This document shows, in pieces, positions 1 to 5,187 of a stretch of 7,775 nt of DNA. The stretch spans positions 1-7,775 of the forward strand of contig CANONE010000104.1 of NCBI GenBank assembly GCA_947567585.1, written 5' to 3'. Both the position numbers and the translations under genes were made by a program. Below the pieces are notes generated by a model that was not told the origin of the DNA, searched no databases, and saw only the letters and a list, made by a program, of their open reading frames with translations. The DNA comes from an uncultured Clostridia bacterium (GTDB taxonomy: Bacteria; Bacillota; Clostridia; Oscillospirales; Acutalibacteraceae). Within the stretch, counting starts at the first letter, position 1. Each line of letters begins with the position of its first letter.

Positions 1-365
1 GCTGCGGGAGCCGCCGGGGCGGCCGGCGCCGCAGGGGGCGCGGGGGGCGCTGGCTTTGCGGGGCTGTTGTGCAGGTGAATGGTGGGCCCGCCCTCCCCTT
101 GGCTCAGGCTGATAGAAAGGCTTCCATCCTTCTCCATCTGCATATCCACGCCTTCTCCCAGGCTGATCCCAATGTTTGGGTTCTCAAGGCCGCTTAGGTC
201 CGGCGCGGGGTCTTCGGGGTGGAGGGTAAGGCTGACCGGGCTCTGGGCCGGGGCCTCTTTTTCGCCGTCCTCCAAAGCCTCCAACAGCTGGCTGGCCTGT
301 TCTTCCGAAATTTTTCCCTGTTCCAGCATTTCCAAAATCGCGCGCTTGCTTTCGTTCATCATCAT
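1..365 (-). CDS. SHOCT-like N-terminal domain protein (LiaX/YvlB-like), partial
   Basis: The first 121 residues are seen; the rest lies beyond the left edge. Residues 4-32 (NESKRAILEMLEQGKISEEQ and on to LLEAL) form the short helical hairpin of SHOCT-like domains found at the N-terminus of LiaX/YvlB-type envelope-stress proteins in Firmicutes. A polar segment with alternating hydrophobic residues follows (about 43-98, IGISLGEG, SLSISLSQGE). From about residue 101 there is a Pro/Ala-rich linker that reaches the edge. By family habit a beta-rich DUF4097-like domain would come next, but it is not visible. The start is ambiguous: three ATGs stand in tandem at 365, 362 and 359. The one at 365 overlaps the previous stop as ATGA; the ones at 362 and 359 sit better spaced from the upstream GGCGGG. 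It is the last visible gene of a coupled minus-strand unit. The family call is moderate and the envelope-stress role is inference. Confidence 0.7.
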   Translation of the reverse strand, partial: MMMNESKRAILEMLEQGKISEEQASQLLEALEDGEKEAPAQSPVSLTLHPEDPAPDLSGLENPNIGISLGEGVDMQMEKDGSLSISLSQGEGGPTIHLHNSPAKPAPPAPPAAPAAPAAPA

Positions 366-505
366 TTCCCGCCTTTCCTGGTATGTTTCCGGCTTTTATT
401 GTGGATCATATCTTCCCAGCGCTCTTCGGCCGCCAGCCGCAGGGCGACCTCTCTGTTGATATCCATGTAGCGGACCATCTCGGGCAGATCAGCTCTCCTC
501 TTCAT
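362..505 (-). CDS. 47-residue basic protein of unknown function
   Basis: I do not recognise this protein. It begins MKRRADLPEMVRYMDINREV and ends HTRKGGK. The first two thirds look like one amphipathic helix (about residues 7-36), and the last 12 residues are strongly basic and probably flexible. There is no signal peptide, membrane segment or cysteine. Its ATG (505-503) overlaps the stop of the DUF2089 gene, and its TGA (364-362) overlaps the ATG of the SHOCT-like gene, so it is locked between two genes by ATGA junctions on both sides. Its ribosome-binding site is an AAAGGCGGG in the last codons of the upstream gene. That placement is the main support for it being real, because length alone would not be convincing. 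A small partner or adaptor of one of its neighbours is possible but unproven. Confidence 0.72.
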   Translation of the reverse strand: MKRRADLPEMVRYMDINREVALRLAAEERWEDMIHNKSRKHTRKGGK

Positions 506-909
506 TGCTTTTTCCCGCCTTTCAATTGATTTAGAGCCTCAATAGCGGCGTTTACATCCAGCTCGCCCGAAGACAGCCGGGAGAGGATCTCCGAGCGGTC
601 CTCTTCCTTGCGGACCTCCTTCAGCCGCGGGTCCTCGTCCAGCCGCAGGGCAGTGACGGCGGCTTCCAGCATGTTTTTTACCGTGGGATAGCTGACCCCC
701 AGCGCCTTCTCCACCTCTTTGATGGACCCTCTGCATTGCAGGAAAACCTCCACAAACTTCAGGTGCTTCTCTTCCAGCATGCAGAACCGGCAAGGGGCAA
801 AGCTGCCCTTGAGCTCAGCGCCGCACTGTACGCATTTCAGCCCCGTGACGCGCATGGCGCTTCCGCAAACCGGGCATTGCGCTGGTGCCCTATAGTTTCT
901 ATCTGACAT
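502..909 (-). CDS. DUF2089 family zinc-ribbon / HTH putative regulator
   Basis: This is a 135-residue protein with the DUF2089 layout. The N-terminal zinc ribbon has CxxC pairs at Cys12/Cys15 and Cys26/Cys29, with a third pair at Cys40/Cys43. A helix-turn-helix-like segment follows at about 51-87 (core SIKEVEKALGVSYPTVKNML), and a C-terminal SHOCT-like helical hairpin at about 104-130 (EDRSEILSRLSSGELDVNAA and on). The family is predicted to act as a DNA-binding regulator; targets are unknown to me. I chose ATG 909 because the Shine-Dalgarno AAAGGAG (925-919) directly touches an upstream in-frame ATG at 918, which leaves no spacing there, but lies 9 nt before 909. Starting at 918 would add only MGK. 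It is the first gene of the minus-strand unit, has a consensus promoter at 951-979, and is translationally coupled to the 47-aa gene by ATGA. Confidence 0.88.
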   Translation of the reverse strand: MSDRNYRAPAQCPVCGSAMRVTGLKCVQCGAELKGSFAPCRFCMLEEKHLKFVEVFLQCRGSIKEVEKALGVSYPTVKNMLEAAVTALRLDEDPRLKEVRKEEDRSEILSRLSSGELDVNAAIEALNQLKGGKKQ

Positions 910-918
910 TTTGCCCAT

Positions 919-925
919 CTCCTTT
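919..925 (-). promoter_or_regulatory. Ribosome binding site deciding the DUF2089 start
   Basis: AAAGGAG on the minus strand ends immediately before ATG 918 and 9 nt before ATG 909. The spacing favours 909 as the real start. Confidence 0.75.
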
Positions 926-950
926 ATGCTAAGTTCTTCCTGATGTTTGT

Positions 951-979
951 ATTATACACTTGCCGATTAAGAAAGTCAA
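951..979 (-). promoter_or_regulatory. Vegetative (sigma-A type) promoter of the DUF2089 unit
   Basis: On the minus strand TTGACT (979-974) and a perfect TATAAT (956-951) are separated by exactly 17 bp. Transcription would start near 944, giving a leader of about 35 nt before the DUF2089 start. The flank upstream of the -35 (about 980-1020) is A/T-rich and could act as an UP element. Confidence 0.88.
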
Positions 980-1212
980 GCTTATTTTTAATTTTTTTAA
1001 GAAATAGATTCAATTTATTTAATCGCCCCCTAAAATAAAATAATAAAAGGTTTGTTCCGCCCCGCAGGCCCCCGGAGGCCAAGCACACATTCTTGTCCCC
1101 GGGAGTAGAATGGAGCGGAAGATTTTTTATGGCAGTGATTATTCCCCGGCCTTTTCGGTCAAAATAATACCGAAGCGTACAGAGACTTAATCGTAAAGGA
1201 GAGGAAACCCAA
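980..1212. other. Divergent intergenic region before mazF
   Basis: This holds the A/T-rich flank of the DUF2089 promoter, a GC-rich stretch (about 1058-1080) and the leader of mazF. I see no confident promoter for mazF and no MazE-sized antitoxin frame. A 26-codon frame (ATG 1110 to TAA 1188-1190, MERKIFYGSDYSPAF...) ends 22 nt before mazF but has only a weakly spaced GGGAG and no recognised domain, so I do not call it a gene. The mazF ribosome-binding site AAAGGAGAGG lies at 1195-1204. Confidence 0.5.
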
Positions 1213-1575
1213 GTGGCACAAAACGTCCATGTACACAGAGGAGATATCTATTATGCCGACCTCAGCCCCGTGGTGGGCTCTGAGCAGGGCGGCGTTCGCC
1301 CAGTGCTGATTATTCAAAACGACGTGGGCAACAAGTTCAGCCCCACTGTCATTGCGGCGGCTATTACCAGCCAGCGGGATAAAGCCAACCTGCCCACCCA
1401 CATTGAGGTGGACGCCCAGGGCAGCGGGCTTATTAAGGACTCCGTGGTGCTTTTAGAGCAGGTCCGCACATTGGATAAGCACCGCCTGCGGGAAAAAATG
1501 GGCAAGCTCGACCAGAATTCCATGGACCGGGTCAACCAGGCCCTGTCCATCAGCTTCGGTCTGGGCCCTACATAA
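1213..1575 (+). CDS. mazF: MazF/PemK family mRNA interferase (EndoA-like)
   Basis: This 120-residue protein matches the usual MazF length and is very close to Bacillus EndoA. The N-terminal signature is intact: GDIYYADLSPVVGSEQGGVR at 10-29, then PVLIIQND. Arg29 and Thr52 correspond to the catalytic Arg25 and Thr48 of EndoA. Residues 60-90 (LPTHIEV, DSVVLLEQVRTLDK) also follow that family. The family cuts single-stranded mRNA at short sequences, UACAU for EndoA, and is normally held inactive by a MazE-type antitoxin. The start is GTG 1213, preceded by AAAGGAGAGG (1195-1204). No mazE is visible upstream, where Bacillus keeps it, and none can fit downstream because cca converges. The toxin is therefore either controlled by an antitoxin elsewhere or has another control. 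Its TAA abuts the cca stop with no gap, and its terminator is inside cca. Confidence 0.95.
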   Translation: MAQNVHVHRGDIYYADLSPVVGSEQGGVRPVLIIQNDVGNKFSPTVIAAAITSQRDKANLPTHIEVDAQGSGLIKDSVVLLEQVRTLDKHRLREKMGKLDQNSMDRVNQALSISFGLGPT

Positions 1576-2919
1576 TTAGGGTTCAGACAGCAGCCATTCC
1601 TTGGCCCGCGCCAAAAGCGCGGGCTTTTCGTTTGCCAGCTCCCCTGCCAGCACGGCTTCCAATAAACTGTCCAGGGCCTGGCCAAGCTTCCGGCTGGGGG
1701 CAAAGCCCAGAGCCAGCAGGTCTTTCCCGTCCAGGGCCAGGTCCTTTCTGGATAGGCATTCCCTCCGGCCCAAAATGGCCCGGGCCGCTTCTTCGGCTTG
1801 GCTGATAAGCGGCAGGCGCTCTGGCGCTAAACCGGGGGCCTGAGCCAGCACATCCGCGCGGATGAGGGCCAGCAGCTGGAACAGCCCGCTTTCCTCCAAA
1901 ACAGCCAGCAGTTTTTTCAGACGCTTTTCACACATTGGCAGGCGTTCCCCGTGGAGCTGGATGAGCTGGACGATGGCGCTGGATTCCTGCTTAGAAAAGT
2001 GAAGGCGGGATAAAATCTCCCCGGCCAATTGGGCGCTGCGCTGGACATGCCCGTAAAAATGCGCCCGGCCGTGGGAATCGAAACTCTTGCAAGCGGGTTT
2101 TCCACAATCATGAAGCAGCGCCGCCCAACGGAGAACAGGTTCACGCGGGGAGGCTTCCAGCGCGTGGAGGCTGTGTCCCCAGCAATCGTAGCAGTGGTAG
2201 AGAGTTTCCTGGGGGCAGCGGTAGAGGGGCTCCAGCTCCGGCAGCACGGCGAAAAAGACAGAGGGGTTCTTTTCCATAACGGCCCGGACGGACTGCCCCG
2301 GCAGCAGCTTGCTCAGCTCTTCCCGGATTCTCTCCGAAGACACCGCGGCCAGCAGATTCCGGCAGGCATACGCGGCGCTTCGTGTGCCGGGGTGGAGGGA
2401 AAAGCCCAATGTGGCGGCAAAGCGGAGGCAGCGGAGGATGCGCAGGGCGTCCTCGTTAAAGCGGCGGACAGGGTCGCCTACACAGCGGAGCACACAGGCG
2501 CGCAGGTCCTCTTCTCCGTCAAACGGATCGCAAAGCCCCCGGGCGGGATGGTAAGCCATGGCGTTGACAGTAAAATCCCGGCGGGCCAAATCCTCTTCTA
2601 TTCGCTGGGAAAAAGCGACGCTCTCCGGCCTGCGGTGGCGGAGATAGGGCCCGTCCCGGCGGAATGTGGTGACCTCTACCACCTGGTTCTCCAGCACTAA
2701 GCCAATGGTTCCGTGCCTGCGTCCGGTTTCCACAGCGGACAGCCCGGGAAAGCAGGCCAGAACCTCCTCCGGCAAGGCGCTGGAAGCAATGTCCCAGTCC
2801 GCCGGGGCCGCCCCCCGCAGGCTGTCCCGCACGCATCCGCCCACGCACCAAGTCTCATAGCCCCGCTCTTCCAGTCGGCTCATCACAGAAAGAACACTTT
2901 CAGGAATGGAAATATACAC
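1576..2919 (-). CDS. cca: CCA-adding enzyme / tRNA nucleotidyltransferase
   Basis: This 447-residue protein (from GTG 2919) belongs to the class II tRNA nucleotidyltransferase / poly(A) polymerase head family, which adds or repairs the 3' CCA of tRNA. Visible motifs are VGGCVRD (26-32), the metal-binding DWD (41-43), RRHGTIGL (67-74), RRDFTVNAMA (113-122) and the nucleotide-selecting segment RFNEDALRILRCLRF (153-167). An HD-type domain carries His249, LLHDCGKP (268-275, HD pair 270-271) and HFYGH. The length fits an enzyme with an HD insert. Whether it adds the whole CCA or only part cannot be told from sequence alone. I prefer GTG 2919 over ATG 2934: GGGGGGAG lies 5 nt before GTG, while the predicted transcription start near 2939 leaves ATG 2934 almost no leader. 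The ATG would add MGGAS. It converges with mazF, and I see no terminator of its own. Confidence 0.95.
   Translation of the reverse strand: MYISIPESVLSVMSRLEERGYETWCVGGCVRDSLRGAAPADWDIASSALPEEVLACFPGLSAVETGRRHGTIGLVLENQVVEVTTFRRDGPYLRHRRPESVAFSQRIEEDLARRDFTVNAMAYHPARGLCDPFDGEEDLRACVLRCVGDPVRRFNEDALRILRCLRFAATLGFSLHPGTRSAAYACRNLLAAVSSERIREELSKLLPGQSVRAVMEKNPSVFFAVLPELEPLYRCPQETLYHCYDCWGHSLHALEASPREPVLRWAALLHDCGKPACKSFDSHGRAHFYGHVQRSAQLAGEILSRLHFSKQESSAIVQLIQLHGERLPMCEKRLKKLLAVLEESGLFQLLALIRADVLAQAPGLAPERLPLISQAEEAARAILGRRECLSRKDLALDGKDLLALGFAPSRKLGQALDSLLEAVLAGELANEKPALLARAKEWLLSEP
1604..1633 (+). terminator. Rho-independent terminator of mazF, inside the cca coding end
   Basis: A perfect 8-bp GC-only stem (GCCCGCGC / GCGCGGGC, 1604-1611 and 1617-1624) with loop CAAAA is followed by TTTTCGTTT. 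It is directional for the plus strand, because the minus-strand side lacks a T run after the stem. It starts 29 nt after the mazF stop, within codons for the last residues of the CCA-adding enzyme. Confidence 0.82.
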
Positions 2920-2924
2920 AGACG

Positions 2925-2932
2925 CTCCCCCC
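2925..2932 (-). promoter_or_regulatory. Ribosome binding site deciding the cca start
   Basis: GGGGGGAG on the minus strand stands 5 nt before GTG 2919 and overlaps the alternative ATG 2934. Together with the promoter position it supports initiation at GTG. Confidence 0.65.
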
Positions 2933-2945
2933 ATTCATTTATCCC

Positions 2946-2974
2946 ATTATAATGATAGCGGCCGTTCCCGTCAA
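2946..2974 (-). promoter_or_regulatory. Vegetative promoter of cca
   Basis: On the minus strand TTGACG (2974-2969) and TATAAT (2951-2946) have a 17-bp spacer. Transcription would start near 2939, so the leader before GTG 2919 is only about 20 nt. Confidence 0.87.
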
Positions 2975-2993
2975 TGCCCGCCCAGCAAACCTG

Positions 2994-3029
2994 GCGGGTG
3001 TAGGGCGAAGCCCTACGGCTTCATAAGAC
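2994..3029. repeat. Short dispersed palindromic repeat, copy A
   Basis: GCGGG is followed by a perfect 7-bp hairpin GTAGGGC / GCCCTAC (3000-3006, 3010-3016, loop GAA), then CGG and CATAAGAC. Copy B at 6614-6658 has the same order of parts and a base-pair change in the stem that keeps pairing. It sits between the divergent cca and SEC-C promoters, outside both core promoters. Confidence 0.6.
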
Positions 3030-3042
3030 GCTCTCGCATGGC

Positions 3043-3071
3043 TTGACAGGAACCGGTAAAGATGCTACTAT
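3043..3071 (+). promoter_or_regulatory. Vegetative promoter of the SEC-C protein gene
   Basis: A perfect TTGACA (3043-3048), a 17-bp spacer and TACTAT (3066-3071). Transcription would start near 3078, giving a leader of about 30 nt. It is divergent from the cca promoter, whose -35 is 68 bp away. Confidence 0.85.
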
Positions 3072-3107
3072 ATGTCTACATTCATCTATAATTAGGAGTG
3101 GTGATTT

Positions 3108-3602
3108 TTGGATTTACTGGAACAGTGGAGAAAGTATGCGGAAGACCAGGTCCAGGCAAAGGGCGCCAAGTTCTGGCGGGAATATTTTAAGCAGGAGACA
3201 GAGTTTTATAAGCAGGTCCTTACCGGGAACAACGCCGCTGGGACGGTGGCCGCCTGCGCTCAGCGCTTTGGGGTGGAGCCTGTGATTATGGTGGGCTTTC
3301 TGGACGGCATTAACGACAGCCTAAAGACGCCCAACACCCTGGAGGAGCTGGAAGCGGACACCCAGGTGAATTTGGACTATGACCAGGAGCTTCTCTATAA
3401 AAACATGGTGGACGCCAAGGCGGACTGGCTCTATAACCTGCCGGAGTGGGAGCCCCTGATTTCGGAGGAACGCCGCAAGGAGCTCTATAAAGAGCAGAAA
3501 TCCTCTAAAACTGTGGTAAAAGGGGAAAAGATTGGCCGTAACGACCCCTGCCCCTGCGGCAGCGGCAAAAAATATAAAAAATGCTGCGGCCGGGACCTAT
3601 AG
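3108..3602 (+). CDS. SEC-C metal-binding motif protein
   Basis: A 164-residue soluble protein. The C-terminus is a clear SEC-C motif (143-161, GRNDPCPCGSGKKYKKCCG) with zinc ligands Cys148, Cys150, Cys159 and Cys160. This module is also found at the end of SecA and in YecA-like proteins, where it binds zinc and can contact ribosomes or SecB. Residues 1-130 are mostly helical and charged, with aromatic-rich patches (WREYFKQETEFYKQVL; NLPEWEPLISEERRKELYKE), and I do not recognise a catalytic motif. A basic linker (about 128-142) joins the two parts. The start is TTG 3108: an in-frame TGA lies just upstream at 3102-3104, AGGAG (3094-3098) is 9 nt before it, and the next in-frame ATG is far inside. 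It is a single-gene unit with its own promoter and terminator. A role in ribosome or secretion quality control is only a guess from the motif. Confidence 0.9.
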   Translation: MDLLEQWRKYAEDQVQAKGAKFWREYFKQETEFYKQVLTGNNAAGTVAACAQRFGVEPVIMVGFLDGINDSLKTPNTLEELEADTQVNLDYDQELLYKNMVDAKADWLYNLPEWEPLISEERRKELYKEQKSSKTVVKGEKIGRNDPCPCGSGKKYKKCCGRDL

Positions 3603-3612
3603 CCAAGATGGA

Positions 3613-3650
3613 AAAGCGCCAGCGCGTGAAAGCTGGCGCTTTCTTATATA
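3613..3650 (+). terminator. Rho-independent terminator of the SEC-C protein gene
   Basis: An 11-bp perfect stem AAAGCGCCAGC / GCTGGCGCTTT (3613-3623 and 3632-3642) with an 8-nt loop, then TTTCTTATAT. It begins 11 nt after the stop codon. Confidence 0.85.
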
Positions 3651-3736
3651 AAACCTCGCAATTCCCACCTTCCCCCGCTACGGTTAGAATAATATCCGCA
3701 TGAAAGATTTTGCCGCCCCATGGGGCCGGCGCGGCG

Positions 3737-3772
3737 GCGGGGACCAAAGCCCTCAAGGTCTTAAAACCCGGG
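3737..3772. repeat. Degenerate copy C of the dispersed repeat
   Basis: It shares GCGGG, AAGCCCT and GGTCTTAAAA (3757-3766) with copies A and B in the same order. The first stem arm is missing and the CATAAGAC end is lost. The call rests on short identities only. The rest of 3651-3800 has GC-rich inverted repeats (for example CCCCATGGGG) but no gene I can support. Confidence 0.35.
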
Positions 3773-3807
3773 AAATGTTAACAGAATGAAAAATAATGCC
3801 GGTGTGG

Positions 3808-3836
3808 TTGCACTTTTGGTGAGAATCGTGTACAAT
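3808..3836 (+). promoter_or_regulatory. Vegetative promoter of the RING/zinc-ribbon membrane protein gene
   Basis: TTGCAC (3808-3813) and TACAAT (3831-3836) with a 17-bp spacer. Transcription would start near 3843, which makes the ATG at 3853 an unlikely start because almost no leader would remain. Confidence 0.8.
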
Positions 3837-3870
3837 AGTCTTTATAATATAGATGGAGAGGGAATGGCTT

Positions 3871-4929
3871 TTGGCTATGATTGATTTTACCGGCGTTAAA
3901 TGTCCTGTCTGCGGGGTGGCCTTTCGGGAGGATGACGATATCGTAGTTTGCCCGCAATGCGGCGCGCCCTATCACCGGGCGTGCTACCAGAAGGAGGGGC
4001 AGTGCGTCTTTCCGGACCTCCACGCCAGCGGTAAGGACTGGGCCCCGCCGGCCCCCCCGAAGCCGCCGGCGTCGGCGGAGATCAAGGACCGGGAATGTCC
4101 GGCCTGCGGCCATCTCAACGGGCACAGCGCCCTTTTCTGCAACAATTGCGGAGCCTCTCTTCTGTCCCCTGGCCAAGTCCGGCCCGGACAAGTAGGCGGC
4201 GCGCCGCCCAACCCCTATGGAGCCGCGCGGGGGGCGGGAGCCAGCCCATATCCGGGGCAGCAGCGGCCCTATCCTGGCACGGCCTTTGTCTTTGATCCCA
4301 TGGGCGGGGTTAGCCCGGCGGACGTACTGGATGAAGGGGTCAGCTATGGGGACGCGTCCAAGCTGGTGAAGCAGAACACCGCTTATTACATGCCCGTGTT
4401 CCGGTATATGAAGCAGACTGGCCGGAACAAGTTCAGCTTTTCGGCGTTTCTTTTTTCCGGGGCGTGGATGCTCTACCGCAAGCAGTACAAATATGGGGCC
4501 ATCGTAACGGCCCTTATGCTGGTTATTTATCTTCTATACCTGGCGGCTTCTGTATTTGTGGCCAGCCCAACGCTGATTTACCTGATGGAGCAGGCGGGGA
4601 TGGACCTTACCAAAGGCTTTTCGCCTACCAGCGAGCAGATGATTATTATCTCCCAGCTGATGACAGAGGATCCTTCCCTTTACCTGAAAATTTGCCTGCC
4701 AATGCTGTGCCTGCTTTTACTGCTGGCTCTTATGATCTTTGTAGGGGTGCGGGGCAACAAAATGTATATGAACCACTGCGTCCGCATGGTACGCCAAGTG
4801 AAGGCGGCGAACCTTTCCGACGAACCCAATATGACCTTGGACGCCAAAGGCGGCGTGAACACCTCTATTGCCATTTGTATGTTCGTCTGCTATTTTTTAC
4901 TGGTGAATGTAGTGCCCCTTTTGCTGTAA
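3871..4929 (+). CDS. Prokaryotic RING finger / zinc-ribbon membrane protein
   Basis: A 352-residue protein from TTG 3871. Domains in order: a bacterial RING-like finger (Cys11, Cys14, Cys27, Cys30, His35, Cys38, Cys45); a second zinc ribbon (Cys76, Cys79, Cys90, Cys93); a Pro/Gly-rich linker (about 98-140); then a membrane part resembling DUF2628 proteins, with the entry motif KFSFSAFLFSGAWMLYRKQY (187-206). Membrane helices lie at about 209-231, 272-293 and 332-352, and the chain ends directly after the last one. The zinc domains probably face the cytoplasm; substrates and partners are unknown. Ubiquitin ligase activity should not be assumed from the RING name. The start is uncertain: GGAGAGGG (3855-3862) is 8 nt before TTG 3871 and 14 nt before ATG 3877, and it overlaps ATG 3853. 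It has its own promoter and no terminator that I can see. Confidence 0.85.
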   Translation: MAMIDFTGVKCPVCGVAFREDDDIVVCPQCGAPYHRACYQKEGQCVFPDLHASGKDWAPPAPPKPPASAEIKDRECPACGHLNGHSALFCNNCGASLLSPGQVRPGQVGGAPPNPYGAARGAGASPYPGQQRPYPGTAFVFDPMGGVSPADVLDEGVSYGDASKLVKQNTAYYMPVFRYMKQTGRNKFSFSAFLFSGAWMLYRKQYKYGAIVTALMLVIYLLYLAASVFVASPTLIYLMEQAGMDLTKGFSPTSEQMIIISQLMTEDPSLYLKICLPMLCLLLLLALMIFVGVRGNKMYMNHCVRMVRQVKAANLSDEPNMTLDAKGGVNTSIAICMFVCYFLLVNVVPLLL

Positions 4930-5114
4930 AGCGTTCCGGGGCGGAGAAAAGGGCAGCCGTCCGGCGGTTGCGCCAGCAACAGCCAGGGGCCGCAGGCCCG
5001 CCCTGGGGCCCGTCGGGGCGTGGACGGCGTATGGTTCCCACAAAGCCTCCGCCGCGTCAGGATGCTGTCGTTCCCCGCTCCACAAAAACGCGAGGACGGA
5101 AGTCTTTGGAGATT
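4930..5114. other. GC-rich intergenic region before galU
   Basis: No gene, terminator with a T run, or consensus promoter is visible. There is an imperfect GC-rich inverted repeat near 4983-5006 (CCAGGG...CCCTGG). The galU transcript may therefore come from the upstream gene or from a promoter that I cannot recognise. Confidence 0.4.
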
Positions 5115-5146
5115 GTTAAGAGCCTTTCTTCAGAAAGGTTCTTAAC
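5115..5146 (+). promoter_or_regulatory. Near-perfect 32-bp palindrome / leader hairpin before galU
   Basis: The arms GTTAAGAGCCTTTC (5115-5128) and GAAAGGTTCTTAAC (5133-5146) pair over 14 bp, with one G-U, around a TTCA loop. No T run follows, so it is not an ordinary terminator. It ends 25 nt before the galU ribosome-binding site. As DNA it could be an operator; as RNA it could be a stability or control hairpin. Confidence 0.6.
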
Positions 5147-5171
5147 CCGCCGGAGGCACAGCCCGCCCACC

Positions 5172-5179
5172 AAAGGAGG
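5172..5179 (+). promoter_or_regulatory. Very strong ribosome binding site of galU
   Basis: AAAGGAGG, fully complementary to the 16S rRNA tail, is 8 nt before ATG 5188. This points to high translation of galU and fixes the start. Confidence 0.85.
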
Positions 5180-5187
5180 ATCCCAAA

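Noticed and set aside
79..470. Plus-strand frames of 126 and 83 codons at the left edge
   Set aside because: They lie opposite the SHOCT-like gene and the 47-aa gene, which are supported by ATGA overlaps and ribosome-binding sites.
1314..1703. 129-codon minus-strand frame across mazF and the cca end
   Set aside because: Both strands already carry strongly supported genes in other frames here.
2029..2700. 223-codon open frame on the plus strand inside cca
   Set aside because: It is antisense to a complete CCA-adding enzyme with all motifs, and its translation has no recognisable fold.
5115..5146. Hairpin before galU as an intrinsic terminator of the RING gene
   Set aside because: It is followed by CCGCCGG rather than T residues on the plus strand, and lies almost 190 nt after the stop codon.
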